Both the position numbers and the translations under genes were made by a program. Below the pieces are notes generated by a model that ran no database searches, was not told where the DNA came from, and saw only the letters and a program-made list of their open reading frames with translations. This document shows, in pieces, positions 17,685 to 30,227 of a stretch of 64,000 nucleotides of DNA (position 1 is the first letter of the stretch; each line of letters opens with the position of its first letter). This stretch comes from Drosophila persimilis (taxonomy: Eukaryota; Arthropoda; Insecta; Diptera; Drosophilidae), in NCBI RefSeq assembly GCF_003286085.1, contig NW_020825333.1:1240001-1304000 (forward strand), given 5' to 3'.

Positions 17685-18105
17685 CATACATACACACATA
17701 CAAGCAGCAGCAGCGGTGCATTCTTTTCGTTTTTCCTTTCGCTTTCGCTTCTCCTGCGTTTGCCTGCGTTGTAGTTGTTGGGAGAATACGCGCTACCCTG
17801 CATTTCGAGATTATATTGTTTTCAACCGACTCTATACATTGGTATATTGGTATATTGGCACCTCGTGCCTCAATATTATCGTCCATCCTCAATTTTCGTT
17901 CTTGGTTAGACATTTGTTTGTTGATCGTAGTATTTATATCTATATATTCCGGCCACGGTGTACTATTTCCATAATTTAAATACTCGCAATAAATTCCACC
18001 AAAACCACATATCCACGGTTCGTAGTTCTGAACTTCCACGTCGCCATTTCCGCTCACCTACCTTTGCGACTCTAATACGCGTTATCGTAAATCCATTAGA
18101 CAACC
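17685..18105 (+). mobile_element. BEL-1 copy 1b: 3' part of leader
   Basis: It matches 8179-8609 closely. The LTR, PBS and first ~1 kb of leader are missing. The antisense ORF (17590-18057, minus) is open and runs on into filler and CR1 sequence, so its C-terminus is foreign. Confidence 0.75.
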
Positions 18106-19189
18106 ATGCCCACTGGTGAAAAGAAATCTCGCAAGAAGTTTAAGCAGGTGAGTTCGCTGAGTTTGACCCATCCACCCAGCTCAAACGGCTCAGTCACGAC
18201 GCCCGCATCTTCCCTTCTGGTCCCAGCTGAGCAAGGTCCGACCACGTCCAGGGCTCACACACCACATGCCTTTGAGGCCTGGTTGCTCCCCTCGGTAGTC
18301 CCTCGCACTGTTCCTAGCACTATGGCCCGCAAGTTCCGCACGGTCTTAGTTTGCCTTGGCTGCAAGCAGACTAGCACACCAACCCGCTCGCTCTCCCAAG
18401 TTCATCGAGATCAACTCCGAAGTCTGTGGGCGAAAGTGGACGCGGAGCTCGAGGCCTGTGTGGGGGCGATAGCTGAAGCAGATCCAGAGGGGGTAGCTGA
18501 CGCCCAAGGAATGTACGATGACTGCTACGCGGTCTACGCGCAATGCCTTGCCGAACTGAACGATCAGCTCGAGCCCCCGACTGTCCCGCCGCAGCTTGCC
18601 GTTCAAGTGCCGACTTCCGGCGGTTGCCGCCTCCCTCCATGTGACACTGAAGTTTTCAGTGGGGACTTCCAGCAATGGCCCACGTTCCGAGACCTGTTCA
18701 CCGCCATCTACATAGAAAACCCGATGTTGGCTCCAGTGGAAAAACTGTTCCACCTCAACAAAAAAACGAGCGGTGAGGCCCATGACATAGTGGCACAGGC
18801 TCCACTAACGAACGAGGGTTTCGCGTCCGTATGGAACGCCCTCCGTGAGCGTTTCCGAAACAAGAGACTGATACTCAAAGCCTTATGCTCAAGATCCGTT
18901 TCAGTCTGCCTAAAATCAGAATCGAGTCAGCAGCATCGCTAAAATCGCTCCAGGCCGTCCAAAAGTGCCTCACGACACTCACCCACTCCGAGATCTCCAC
19001 AGTTCTCCGAGTTTTAGTGAACATCATTTTCGCTAAGCTGCCAAAGACGACCTTAGAGCTTTGGGAGCAATCCGGGACGCACCAGTCCGAAATTCCCACC
19101 TGGCACGCCATGGACAAGTTCCTGGCGGAGCGGTACCTGTCTCTTGAAGTGACCGAGGATGGCCATCCAGGCATGGGGACTCAGGCCCA
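18106..19189 (+). pseudogene. BEL-1 copy 1b Gag, divergent subfamily, broken
   Basis: It starts with ATG 18106 (MPTGEKKSRKK) and is open to 18942. It differs from copies 1-4 by MPTGE for MPTVE, a rearranged segment ARKFRTVLVCLGCKQT replacing about 25 residues, and VGAIAEADPEGVADAQ; these features are shared with inverted copy 5, defining a second Gag subfamily. The frame shifts near 18880, resumes 18885-19189, and is cut at 19190 by the MULE-like element at the same position as copy 0. Confidence 0.75.
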
Positions 19190-19893
19190 CGGGCATTATG
19201 ACACTTTTAAAATTGACATAGAGCCCGCGGGGTTTTATGTCACTTTTTTTTGGGCGTTATAACACTATAAGACTCTAAACGATTGCTGTCTTATTTTCGG
19301 ATAATTTACTGCATTTGCAGCTTCTTCACTTTTTTGGCATTCTTCGTAAAAGATTTCGTGAACTCCTTTTCTTTGTAGGGTTTTCTGCTCACATTGACCT
19401 TTAACATTATTGATCAACTCCAGTTGTTTTATGAGTTCTTGTGGAGGGGCATGGTTGTGGTTGCACTCGAGACTCATTTGAGTGCACACGCCAATATTGG
19501 ACAAAGCCACTGAAACACCACAGTCTTTTTTATAACAATATAACGCAAACTATTTTTGAACGCACTCTTCATTTTAAATAATTGTTGCTCTGTTAACAGC
19601 AACAACTTTTAATTTTTCGAAAACCAGCAATCATCTTGTACTCATATGAAGCTTCCATTACGCATGCACTTTGTTCGAAGATCAATGACAAACTAATTAG
19701 AAGATCATTGCCGAAAACATGTAAAATGCCATAAAAAACGAGATAAGACAATAAACGGAACTTTTTTTAACGGTACTTTTATTGATTCTTGATGCACTTT
19801 GCAAGTTTTACGAAATTAAGGGTGTTATGACACTAACGCTAAGACACTTTAGGAGTTGGCGCTATGTCACTTTTAAAAGTGTCATAAGGCCCG
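19190..19893 (-). mobile_element. MULE-like element, unit B copy
   Basis: Same length and end points as 4897-5600, with a handful of substitutions. The transposase fragment is at 19265-19510. It shares both flanks with unit A and so is a duplicate, not a second insertion. Confidence 0.5.
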
Positions 19894-20119
19894 AGGGCCA
19901 AAAAGATATAAAAGTAGACAACATAACAACTACTACACACCACCACCAGACATAAGGTACCATAGAAAGAAGTCACAGAATATTTAATGAGTACATACGT
20001 TCGTAAATATCAGTAGATAAAACTGATTGGGACAAATTTTTACAGTATTTCGTTTACTGTTTTAACACAACTCCATCCGTAACCCATAATTATTGTCCAT
20101 TCGAACTTGTATTCGGTGC
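19894..20119 (+). pseudogene. Gypsy integrase fragment, unit B copy
   Basis: Duplicate of 5601-5826 with the same GTIERSH segment and the same in-frame stops. Confidence 0.7.
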
Positions 20120-21003
20120 TTATGTGGTTTTAAAATCCCCGAGAATCGAGGTGGTTTTAGCATAGGCCAGCAGTTCCTGTGGCGTCCTTTTGGAGGCATC
20201 CTTCAGTGATGCCAGCAATGGGGCGCCCAGGTATCTCCTCCTTGCCCTTGAGAGAGCCGGACAGTTGCAAATGAGATGTTCCAGGGTTTCGATAGCCCCA
20301 GGTTCATCACCTTTCCGACAACTGTCTCTGTTGGTAATGCCTAGCTTTGTTGCATGTGCAGCCAGACGGTGACCTGTTAGTCCTTTCATGGTAGGTGCAA
20401 TAGGTAGTGGCTAAGTTTCTCATTGCGATCCTTGCACATTTTTTTCGAGGTTCTGCAGGTGGTGGTACTCCTCTACCTGTTTTCGGTTAGTGATCTAACC
20501 TGCTTCTCTAGATCGCTTTGCAGCGTTTTAAAGGAGACAGGCACGTTTTCGGTTCTCCTATTCTCAAGCCCGACGCCTTCCTTGGCTAGTAGCGAAGGAG
20601 TCTATAACCCAGTGTATTCCTTTTGTGGTTAACAGATCTGTTGGGGGGTGTTGTTCCTTGGTTGCTAGGTCCTGATGCTCTTTGGCGTCGGTGACCTCGG
20701 TGCATCCAGGGAAATGCGCCTCCATTAGTGCTATTAGGGCTTCTTCACTGCCCTCTGTCCACTGTCCGTTATCTAGTTTTAATTGACTCTGTACTGTGGG
20801 CTGCGTTGAAAGCAGCTTCCGGAGCCTTACGGTTTCGGGCAGTTTCTCGATGTTGGAGCAGAAGTTCCTCCACGAGCTCCTTTGTGCCTTACGTATTTCC
20901 TTCTTCTAGCTCCTAAATAGGATTTTATATTCCTTATTGACAATCTCTTCGTTCGATTGTTTGACGATCTTAAAGAATTCCTTAAGGTTGTTCCTTTGGA
21001 GAG
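20120..21003 (-). pseudogene. LOA-like LINE ORF2 fragments, unit B
   Basis: Duplicate of 5827-6732. It lacks 22 bp just upstream of the C-terminal ORF (after GACCTGTTAG near 20380) and has gained a TAG near 20906-20908 where unit A reads Tyr (FRSYKKE). The RT is deleted as in unit A. Confidence 0.65.
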
Positions 21004-22366
21004 TGTTCAGGCCAGCAGTAAACAATTTCCGCGCACTGTGCCAACTCCGTGCGCCCCGGTCCCAACTCGCTCTCGCGCGCTCGGAGGGGCGCTCGGAGGG
21101 GCGCTCGGATCCACAATCTACGATCCACTCGGCGCTCACGGCAGCAAAAGTATCATAAGGCATAGAGTTAGTTAGTTACGTTTTCACCCCCGCTTCAACC
21201 TGTCGACATACCGCGCGAATACCCAATAACTACATGAACATTATATATATATACACATAACGAAACCCATCGGCCTTTCCTTTCTGTGACGACTGCTAGG
21301 TTAGTTTAAACTGGAACATACACCTCGCCGTTGGATAATTGAACCTCGATCCGCCCCACTACAAACATTGGTCCTTCGAGCCGGATCTTCGCCTTCCCCA
21401 TAATTTGTTTATTCATTAAAGTTAATATCCAACTTTTTAATTCAACCAGTACACAAATTCTTAAAGTAAAGGCATTTCGAAGATATTTTTTTAATCGATA
21501 GCTATACCACAATATTAAGTACAACTTATATCTAAAGACATAATTAAATATACACACCTATATAATCTAGAAATAATATTATATTAATAAAAATATAATA
21601 CGACAAACTGTATGATAGAAATCCCCCCTATTAGTGAACACCGAATAGTAAACTACGGATAACCTTATAAAATACATATTTGTAACCCACAAAACAAAAA
21701 TGAAGCCATATGCACACATAAAGATGTATGTTTGGGTGTAAAAATAATGTGCGTATGTGTAAGGAGAAGCTCACCCCAGCCAGCATCGACGGACAAGTTC
21801 AAGATAAGTACTCTTCGATTGTGCCTAACAACAGTGCAGTGATTTTGTGCGAGTTTTCCATCCCAGTCCGAGTTCCCGTGGCATATGTATGTACATACAT
21901 ATGTATTTATTTCTCGCTCTAGCTCCAAATTAAACCATACCTCGTTCTGCCAACGGTTGTGGCCTCCTACTTCTCCAAAGGTTTAATTTGATCCGAGCTA
22001 ACTTCTGCGTTCAGCTTCCGATCCAGTGTAAATAATATTCTTACCTCTCCCAGCTACCAGCTGAGCTTTCGTTGCTAACATACATACATACAACATGTAT
22101 GTACACATCGCAACGCAATCCAAGCGGCTGGCAACAAACATAAAGTCATATTCTTGCAACTATTTTTGTTGTTTATTCCGTGCATGCTCAACGTTCCATA
22201 GTTTGTCGGTTTTATAAGGAAATAATATAACAAATCACTGCGCCTCCTTATTTATGTAACTAATTATACTACTAACAAAATAACGATCCATACATACGGC
22301 ACATACATATGTATTTATCTTACATATCTATACGTACGCATTTTAAATTAGCATATTCTTGCACAT

Positions 22367-22825
22367 CTATATAATATACATAACGGTTATCCACCGTTTT
22401 ACCCGTTGTTTGACATCTCTTAACCCAAGCCGCGGTACATAGCACTTACAGCCATACATACACACATACAAGCAGCAGCAGCGGTGCATTCTTTTCGTTT
22501 TTCCTTTCGCTTTCGCTTCTCCTGCGTTTGCCTGCGTTGTAGTTGTTGGGAGAATACGCGCTACCCTGCATTTCGAGAGTATATTGTTTTCAACCGACTC
22601 TATACATTGGTATATTGGTATATTGGCACCTCGTGCCTCAATATTATCGTCCATCCTCAATTTTCGTTCTTGGTTAGACATTTGTTTGTTGATTGTAGTA
22701 TTTATATCTATATATTCCGGCCACGGTGTACTATTTCCATAATTTAAATACTCGCAATAAATTCCACCAAAACCACATATATACGGTTCGTAGTTCTGAA
22801 CTTCCACGTCGCCATTTTCGCTCAC
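22367..22825 (-). CDS. Antisense ORF in BEL-1 leader (copy 2)
   Basis: Same 152-codon frame as 8096-8554 and apparently the same predicted protein. It gives no independent evidence of coding, since the copies are recent duplicates. Confidence 0.3.
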   Translation of the reverse strand: MSENGDVEVQNYEPYICGFGGIYCEYLNYGNSTPWPEYIDINTTINKQMSNQERKLRMDDNIEARGANIPIYQCIESVENNILSKCRVARILPTTTTQANAGEAKAKGKTKRMHRCCCLYVCMYGCKCYVPRLGLRDVKQRVKRWITVMYII

Positions 22826-22880
22826 CTACCTTTGCGACTCTAATACGCGATCCATAATATTACAGATCCATCAGCAAAAC

Positions 22881-23918
22881 ATGCCCACTGTTGAGGAGAA
22901 ATCTCGCAAGACGTTTAAGCGGGTGAGTTCGCTGAGTTTGACCCATCCACCCAGCTCCAACGGCTCAGTCACTACGCCCACATCTTCCCGTCCGGCCCCA
23001 GCTGAGCAAGGTCCGACCACGTCCAGGGCTCACACACCACATGCCTTTGAGGCCTGGTTGCTCCCCTCGGGAGTCCCTCGCACGGTTCCTAGCACTATGG
23101 GCGCCAGTTCCGCACAGTCTAAGTTTGCCTTGGCTGCAAGCAGACTGACCCGCTTCGACCAGAAGCTCAGCGCTCCAGATGCTAGCACACCAGCCCGCTC
23201 GCTCTCCCAAGTCCATCGAGAACAACTCCGAAGCCTGTGGGCAAAGGTGGACGCGGAGTTCGCGGCCTGTTCGGTGACGATGGCGGAAGAGGATCCAGAG
23301 GGTGTAGCTGATGTCCAAGAGATGTACGATGACTGCTACGCAGTCTACTCGCAATGCCTGGCCGAACTGAACGATCAGCTCGAGCCCCCGACTGTCCCTC
23401 ACACGCCGCAACTGGCCGTTCAAGTGCCGACTCCCGGCGGTTGCCACCTCCCTCCATGTGACACTGAAGTTTTCAGTGGGGACTACCAGCAGTGGCCCAC
23501 GTTCCGAGACCTGTTCAACGCCATCTACATAGAAAACCCAAGGTTGGCTCCAGAGGAAAAACTGTTCCACCTCAACAAAAAGACCAGCGGTGAAGCCCAC
23601 GACATAGTGGCACAGGCTCCACTTACGAACGAGGGTTTCGCGTCCGCATGGAACGCCCTCCGTGATCGTTTCCAAAACAAGAGGCTGATACTCAAGGCCC
23701 AGCTGAAGATCCTTTTCAGTCTGCCCCAAATCCGTACCGAGTCAGCAGCAGCGCTAAAAGAGCTCCACAGGGCCGTCCACAAGTGCCTCACGACACTCAC
23801 CCATTCCGAGGTCTCCACAGACAGCGTTTTCGCTGACGGAGTGTTAGTGTACCTCATTTCCGCTAAGCTGCCAAAGACGACCTTAGAGCTTTGGCAGCAA
23901 TCCACACAAGTCCGTTGA
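22881..23918 (+). CDS. BEL-1 Gag N-terminal ORF (copy 2)
   Basis: 345 codons, essentially the copy 1 protein, ending LELWQQSTQVR at the same stop-rich insertion (around 23908-23940). Because the ~15 bp lost in copy 1 are present here, this copy shows the original left side of that insertion, with a direct repeat of ACAAGTCCG on each side. Confidence 0.85.
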   Translation: MPTVEEKSRKTFKRVSSLSLTHPPSSNGSVTTPTSSRPAPAEQGPTTSRAHTPHAFEAWLLPSGVPRTVPSTMGASSAQSKFALAASRLTRFDQKLSAPDASTPARSLSQVHREQLRSLWAKVDAEFAACSVTMAEEDPEGVADVQEMYDDCYAVYSQCLAELNDQLEPPTVPHTPQLAVQVPTPGGCHLPPCDTEVFSGDYQQWPTFRDLFNAIYIENPRLAPEEKLFHLNKKTSGEAHDIVAQAPLTNEGFASAWNALRDRFQNKRLILKAQLKILFSLPQIRTESAAALKELHRAVHKCLTTLTHSEVSTDSVFADGVLVYLISAKLPKTTLELWQQSTQVR

Positions 23919-23937
23919 CTTGACGAGTTGAGTTGAG

Positions 23938-24474
23938 TTGACGCACAAGTCCGAAATTCCCACCTGGCACGCCATGGCGGAGCGGTACCTGTCTCTCGAA
24001 GCAACCGAGGACGACCATCAAGGCATGGAGACTCAGGCCCACTCCACGGCGAGCATACGCACTTCAGACAATTCGAGAAGCAATCCTTATCCTAGGAGTG
24101 TCCACTCGTTCGTGACCACAGTGAATCAAACGAGGAGCACGTGTGATCTCTGCTCCAAAGAGAATCATCCAATCCGTTTATGCCCTTACTTCCTTCAAAT
24201 GCCCGCTGACGATCGCTCCGACTACATTAAGCAAAAGCAGCTTTGTTTGAACTGCTTTGCAAGGGGCCACCAGATACGAGCATGCCAAAGCGCCCACAAT
24301 TGCATAATTTGTGGAGGCGATTTCCACAACGGTACAAAATTCCTCAGCGTAGCCAGAGCTACATCTACCAGAACCAAGTGTGCAAAATACAAGTTCGTCC
24401 GAAGCCCAGCCAAACGTTCAGTCGTATTTCGCCTCCGGCACGAGTGCTGTCCTCCTAGGCACGGCCATCGTTAA
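23938..24474 (+). pseudogene. BEL-1 Gag zinc-knuckle region (copy 2)
   Basis: Same Cys/His clusters and same 50-bp deletion as 9652-10188. Confidence 0.75.
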
Positions 24475-26083
24475 TATTTGCCACCTGGGAAAAACTTTCC
24501 ACGCCCGCGCTCTCATCGACTCTGGCTCAGAGGCGACGTTCATTACAGAACGTCTTGTGGACATGATCAAATTACCATTACAACGTATCCAGGCACAGGT
24601 CTCTGGCCTAAATAATGCCGTATTCGCTCAGTCAAAGAAGCTCTGCAGTTTTTCCATTCGTTCTCCGACTAAGCCGGGCTTACAACTAAATGCCACAGCC
24701 TACGTTATTCCGGAATTGGCCGCGAATATTCCATCGCATCCGATCTCGCAAGGGTTCTTGAGAGACCTGCCGAACCTCTCATGGGCGGATCCGACCTTCT
24801 ATGGGAGTTCACAAATAGATGTCCTGATTGGAGCGGATATCCTTCCGTCCATTCAGTTAAGTGGCTCACTGACCAACATCTGTGGCTCTCTCCTCGGGCA
24901 GGAGACCATTTTCGGCTGGGTACTCACAGGTCCAGTGCCTCAGGTGATGAATCAAATCTCATCGTTCTCGAGTCAAATTTCTAGACGACCTATCACACAG
25001 GTAGAAGACTCGGGGTCTTTTTACGACAGCAACTTCCTTCCAGCTCCCTCCGCAGAAGTTCTCGAACGGTCTCCTGACCGACGGAAATATTTCCAAAATA
25101 TGCACTGTATGAAAGCTCTACGCTCCGGTCCGAATTCAAGCCTGAACTCGAAGGTGAATCCGTCCTTAGATCAACATAGCCTCACCAGACTATGTAACCG
25201 GGCGGCAATTTCCAATGTCTTAAATGTGCCTCTCACCCGTTCCAAGATCGTTACTAATGTGTCTTCGACGCCTTTATTTCAACTTAGTTCTCCGCACCCA
25301 GATATGGCCCCACGTCCCCGCGCCAACCGCACCAGGGAGAACCGACGTGCTCGGGAAATTGGCTCCTACCGTTGCCGAATCTGCCAAGGAGTCCATCCGC
25401 TACGGACCTACCACCAATTTCTTCTCCTGAGCCCCGAAGAGAGACTCCGAGCTGTCCTTATCAACCAGTATTGCGGGAACTGCCTGGCTCACCAACACTC
25501 CGGCAAGAACAGCCACACGCTACTCCACGTACCCACGTCTCGTCGTCCAGCCCGCTCAGCCTCGGGAGCATCGTCGCCATCTAAATCGAACCATGCCAAA
25601 CGCCGCCCTCGTCGTCCAGCCCGCTCAGCCGCGACTGTACCGTCGCCATCTACATCGGCTCACGACGAACGACACAATCGTCTCCCCGCGAGCCGCCCCG
25701 TCGTAGGACCCACGGCGCCATCCACAGATTTCTCAAGAGCAACCCCCGTTTTGCGCATCCTCACGCCTATCCGACCGTGGAGCGACACTGAGTCGACGTC
25801 CTTGTCAAGTCCAGAGCGTTTTTTTTTTTGGATGAATCGGGTCTGGGGCGTACGCCCAGCCATAGGCCTCCCCATTATACTTTGCAATCCTGCAAGGGCG
25901 GGGGGGGAGGATGTTCAGGCCAGCAGTAAACAATTTCCGCGCACTGTGCCAACTCCGTGCGCCCCGGTTCCAACTCGCTCTCGCGCGCTCGGAGGGGCGC
26001 TCGGAGGGGCGCTCGGATCCACAATCTACGATCCACTCGGCGCTCACGGCAGCAAAAGCATCATAAGGCATAGAGTTATTTAG
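24380..26083 (+). CDS. BEL-1 protease plus second zinc-knuckle/basic tail (copy 2)
   Basis: 567 codons; catalytic DSGSEATF and GADILPS retained. It differs from copy 1 by one residue in the basic tail (SASGA for SASGV) and by extra LTR-derived codons at the end. Functional coding stops at the purine tract 25897. Confidence 0.8.
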   Translation: MQNTSSSEAQPNVQSYFASGTSAVLLGTAIVNICHLGKTFHARALIDSGSEATFITERLVDMIKLPLQRIQAQVSGLNNAVFAQSKKLCSFSIRSPTKPGLQLNATAYVIPELAANIPSHPISQGFLRDLPNLSWADPTFYGSSQIDVLIGADILPSIQLSGSLTNICGSLLGQETIFGWVLTGPVPQVMNQISSFSSQISRRPITQVEDSGSFYDSNFLPAPSAEVLERSPDRRKYFQNMHCMKALRSGPNSSLNSKVNPSLDQHSLTRLCNRAAISNVLNVPLTRSKIVTNVSSTPLFQLSSPHPDMAPRPRANRTRENRRAREIGSYRCRICQGVHPLRTYHQFLLLSPEERLRAVLINQYCGNCLAHQHSGKNSHTLLHVPTSRRPARSASGASSPSKSNHAKRRPRRPARSAATVPSPSTSAHDERHNRLPASRPVVGPTAPSTDFSRATPVLRILTPIRPWSDTESTSLSSPERFFFWMNRVWGVRPAIGLPIILCNPARAGGEDVQASSKQFPRTVPTPCAPVPTRSRALGGALGGALGSTIYDPLGAHGSKSIIRHRVI

Positions 26084-26273
26084 TTACGTTTTCACCCCCG
26101 CTTCAACCTGTTGACATACCGCGCGAATACCCAATAACTACATGAACATTATATATATATCCATACAACGAAACCCATCGGCCTTTCCTTTCTGTGACGA
26201 CTGCTAGGAGTTTAAACTGGAACATACACCTCGCCGTTGGATAATTGAAGCTCGATCCGCCCCACTACAAACA

Positions 26274-26997
26274 GAGAGAGAGATCTCGGTTCCACCAGAG
26301 TGGCTTGGACCTCTTCTTCCTTCTCGAGGGTTTGCACGATGCGTGGTAGGCGTTCAGTAACTCGTTGGATAGGGTCTTTAGGGACTTCTCTATATCCTCC
26401 GCAGATTTCACTGTAACTGTCTTTTTAAACTTTACCCAGTTTGTGTTCCGGGGGTTTCTGTTATCTTCGAAGAGGGTTCGAATTCGCACTTGAACTGAAT
26501 GTACTTATGGTCTGAGAAGGATGGTCTTTCGAGGACTCTTCAGTCGGATACCAAAGTACTCTTTCCCGTGACGAGAGTTAGGTCTAGCACGTTTGACGAG
26601 GTGGGACCTACGAAGGTGTGTTCCTCCCCCACGTTTGCTACGTCTAAGTTAGTGGATAAGATAAAGTCTTGGAGTGACTCACCTCTATCGTTGATGTCGG
26701 GGCTTCCCCACACATTGTGATGGGTGTTGGCGTCTGCGCCAATGAGGAGTTTGAGATTTCTTGAGCCGGCTTCTGTCACCAGACTGCTAAGTTCTTCCGG
26801 TGGAGCGGGCCTGTCGTGTGCCATGTAGCAAGAAGCTGCCATAAGACGCTTTTCCTCGCTCTACAGCATCACTACCGTCAGGTCATACCTGCTGTAATGA
26901 GATATAAGATGAGCATGGATTCCTTTCGGTTGTATGGCAGTTCTGTTCCAGCTTACCGCTGTTGAGTAGAGAAGGTTGATATTTGAGGACTATAGTC
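26274..26997 (-). pseudogene. LOA-like LINE endonuclease part, unit B
   Basis: Duplicate of 11976-12699. The endonuclease frame is 26842-26540, with GADANTHHNVWG. Confidence 0.65.
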
Positions 26998-27000
26998 AGG

Positions 27001-27686
27001 TCATAGGGCGGCTTGCTGCAATCCAATCAGCAGGCCTTTTTGCTCTTGTGGAGGTTGAGCTGCAGCACCCTTAGCGTCATGGGTGGCTAACTGATCCTTA
27101 CTCGACGTGTTGAATATAATTGTCAGGTCACCGTCTTCCTCTTCCTCCGAGTCGTCCAGCGCAAGACCCTGGGCGGCCTCCACTATGGTCTCCAGACCTA
27201 GGTCCTTCTCGACCTCGCCTGCCTGGAGGGTGTGCGCATCTTTGTCCTCGTGGTGGTGCTTTTTCAGCCGTAGGTAGACGCTACCTACGCCCCACGCCAT
27301 CTTCCCGAACTTGGGATACAGAATGTTACTGCCTCCTTGCTGATCTGGAGGATCACATGCTGGCCCTCCTCGTTGGGTAATGGGCTACCAGCGTGTATAA
27401 CCCTCCAGCCTGCCGTTGGCACGTCGGGATTCTATGTCTGCAGCAGCTTCAGTGCTCGCTCCCCTTGGACAGTAATGGGGAAGAGCACGTTCACCTTTGG
27501 TATGGACGGTATCAGCTCCCTATCTACCACCTTCAGCTTGGCCCCCTCCCACAGAGCTTCCAGTTGCGGCACCTTCTGCACCAGCAACTGCCGCGTTGGG
27601 TCGTCGTTGCATTTGAGGATCTTGACCCCGTTCATGCATCCCGCTCCATTGAACGTGGGCATTGGAGCGCTGGGGTCCTCCTCCAT
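27001..27686 (-). pseudogene. LOA-like LINE ORF1, unit B
   Basis: Duplicate of 12703-13388 with the same stop and frameshift. The 5' stretch 27687-28102, including the hairpin at 28020-28052, holds no further gene. Confidence 0.6.
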
Positions 27687-28102
27687 TTCCGAGATGAGGG
27701 ACTGAACGAGCTGCGCGTGGACTAACTTCTAACTTGGACTAACGTGGACTAACTTCTTGATCTTCTTCTTGTGTCGATAGCGGCACCCGAGCGGCTCACC
27801 CTGCAACGCGTCGTTTTTGTGGCAGTAGTATTACAACTGACATGATCTTCTCCCGCCGGGCCCGAAGGTCACCCCAGGGGCACCAAACCATAGCGTTTAA
27901 TGCCTGCCCGCCAGGCATCTCTAGCCATGGCCCTGGTTCAGTTCCGCCGACTTAAGATCGGGAAGACGCTGGACCATTGCCTTAGGTAGACACTGCATTA
28001 CCCCGGACAGAGCAAGCGACAGTGCATTACCCTCGCCCGGGATAATGCACTATCCATTGCCCAGCCGGCACCTTCGTGGAGGGTTCAGCTAGAGCGTTCT
28101 TG

Positions 28103-29208
28103 CCAGCCGATAGCATTGAGCATTAAGAATTGAAAAGTTTGACCAAGCTATTACATAGCGAGAGTGAGAAGTAGGAGAACCAACTTCTTCAAATTTTGTA
28201 TAAAGTCTTGATTTTAAGATTTTCAGACTGGAAAACTCTTTGGCAAATCAAGGGGGCTTTCCAGATCTAATCGGACAAGAATAAATGTGCCAAAAGCATT
28301 GTAAAAAATTTGTGTGCCTTTTATGACATCAGTGCACAAGTACAAAACGGACCAATCAAAATCACTAATAAGGTTATTAAGCTTCGCAAACTCGGCTTTA
28401 CGAAAGTAAGTTAAGTTAAGTAAGATTTTAAGTTTTTTAGACTGTAAAATTCTTTGGTAAACCAAGGGGCCTTTTAAAATCTAATCGGACAAGAATCAAC
28501 AAAGTTTCTGAGAGCATTGTAGAACCATTGTACAATTTATGATATCAGCGCACAAGTTAAAAACGGACCAATAAAAATTCCTTATGAGGTTATTAAGCTT
28601 CGCAAACTCGGCTTTACGAAAGCAGCGGACACGTTCAGGTAGCGACACTTCGAAAGTAGGATGGTAGGCGTCTTCAGGTATAGTGAGCGGAAGGGCTCGG
28701 CTAACATCATCGTGACTTAGGCACTAGGTACCAGACTCGTTTACCGAAGACCAAACAGATCCTGGCATGTTGAAGTCACCAAGAACTATGATATGATCTT
28801 TATTTGATAGCGAGGAAGAAACAGCAGTTGAAGCGGACAAATGCAGCTCATAAATAAAGATATCCGAAGAAGGTGAAATATAAACGTGCAAGAAATGAAT
28901 ATAGCGAAAGCGGGAAGAATCAGGTTTACACACAGGAGTTCCAGTTCCGGTTGAACCTGGACTGTGAAGTGTTCCGACGTGAAGATAGAGTCCACTGCAA
29001 TCAGAACCCCTTCTGCACGTGGAGACGAACGGTCCTTTCTAAAAGTTGTGTACCGACCTGCCAAAACCTCGGAACTAAGAATGTCCGGCTTTAACCAGGT
29101 TTCAGTAAACGAAATAACGTGGGAAGCAAATGCAATACTTCCCACGCAATGCAATACGGAAAAGAATGCGAAGCTTACTACGTAAGCCTCTAACATTCTG
29201 ATACGTTA
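28103..29208 (-). pseudogene. CR1-like LINE endonuclease and tandem pre-RT segments, unit B
   Basis: Duplicate of 13805-14910: endonuclease blocks at 28724-29196 and two tandem pre-RT segments at 28103-28638. Only a few substitutions were seen against unit A. Confidence 0.6.
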
Positions 29209-29220
29209 CTAAAAGAGAAG

Positions 29221-29718
29221 TTAGTTTTTTGGAATGGTGGAAGCAAGGCGGGAAGTTGGGGACGAGGAAATTGAGGTTGATGTTGGTACACTGGAATGAT
29301 TTGTAAGAGTTTTGGGGGGCCTATTCTTCTTCTTAGCCTTAAACTCCTTAACCACCAAATGCCCCGGCCAAAATTTGGCGGAGCAAATGGTGTCAAATTG
29401 AGTTGGAGGGATGCTTATCTTAAATGAGGCTATCTCCCTGGCATACTAGAAGTTAAATTTCTCCACCTTTAAGCCCACGGCTTTTATTTTGCTTTGAATA
29501 AAAGCAATTACATCATTAGATGTGAGGTCAGGGGCCAGCCGTGAAACAAAAACTTGTCGTTTTGGTGGGACTCCCACCAGTGGTTTGGGCACCACAGGCG
29601 TAGTACCTGTGGTGGCAATATCCGGAGGTCCGGAACGTCTATTTACTGGTGGGATCGGAATAGACGGGACAGCTAGCGAGCTTGCGGACACGGACGCTGC
29701 AGACGTACATGGCTGCAC
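29221..29718 (-). pseudogene. CR1-like LINE ORF1 C-terminal part, unit B
   Basis: Duplicate of 14923-15420 with the same internal TAG near 29446-29448. Confidence 0.6.
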
Positions 29719-30227
29719 GTTCTCCTAAGCGATGTGTTCAAACATGAACATTCCCTAATTTATCAAAAAAATGGATCACTAAAGAAATTACATAAAGTAG
29801 ATAAGATCTGTAGCCCATCAAAAGATACTACAACAAAACAGAAGTGGGAAAAACACTTAACCAATGCATTCTTAAAATAACACTAATGTAAGCATGTCCT
29901 TTCTTGGACGTTGACATGCAATGACTGCATCTTTCAAGAGGCGATGCAGCTACTGCACCGTCAAGTGGCCCGTGTGAAATCAGCAGAAGGCTGTTACGCG
30001 CGGATCCCAGGAAAAACGCAGCCCTCCCCCCGCCCAACCGACCGAGGGGCGCTGCCGCATGACGCACGGTGCGTAGCCGAACCGAACGCGAACATGCATG
30101 AAAGATAGCTGATGCAGGAAAATCAGCACTAAACTTGCTGAGAAACTAAGCATGCATTCAAAATACAAATACCACTACAATTACTAATTACTAGAAAGGT
30201 GTGTAAGGATTAGTAATTTAATAAGAG
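29719..30227 (-). mobile_element. CR1-like LINE 3' UTR, unit B
   Basis: Duplicate of 15421-15929 including the GC-rich block. There is no coding content. Confidence 0.55.

Larger units (their letters stand above)
21004..26273 (+). mobile_element. BEL-1 copy 2: complete, duplicate of copy 1
   Basis: 5' LTR 21004-21367 (364 bp), PBS 21369-21386, purine tract 25897-25911, 3' LTR 25912-26273 (362 bp), flanked by GAGAG (20999-21003 and 26274-26278). It differs from copy 1 by scattered substitutions; its 3' LTR has two GCGCTCGGAGGG units rather than one, and it retains the bases missing before the Gag stop in copy 1. The shared insertion site shows it arose by duplication of unit A. Confidence 0.9.

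Noticed and set aside
15962..17803. Treating the full 613-codon frame as one LINE protein
   Set aside because: The first ~52 codons derive from the BEL-1 leader antisense and filler at a junction; the LINE part begins at 17647.
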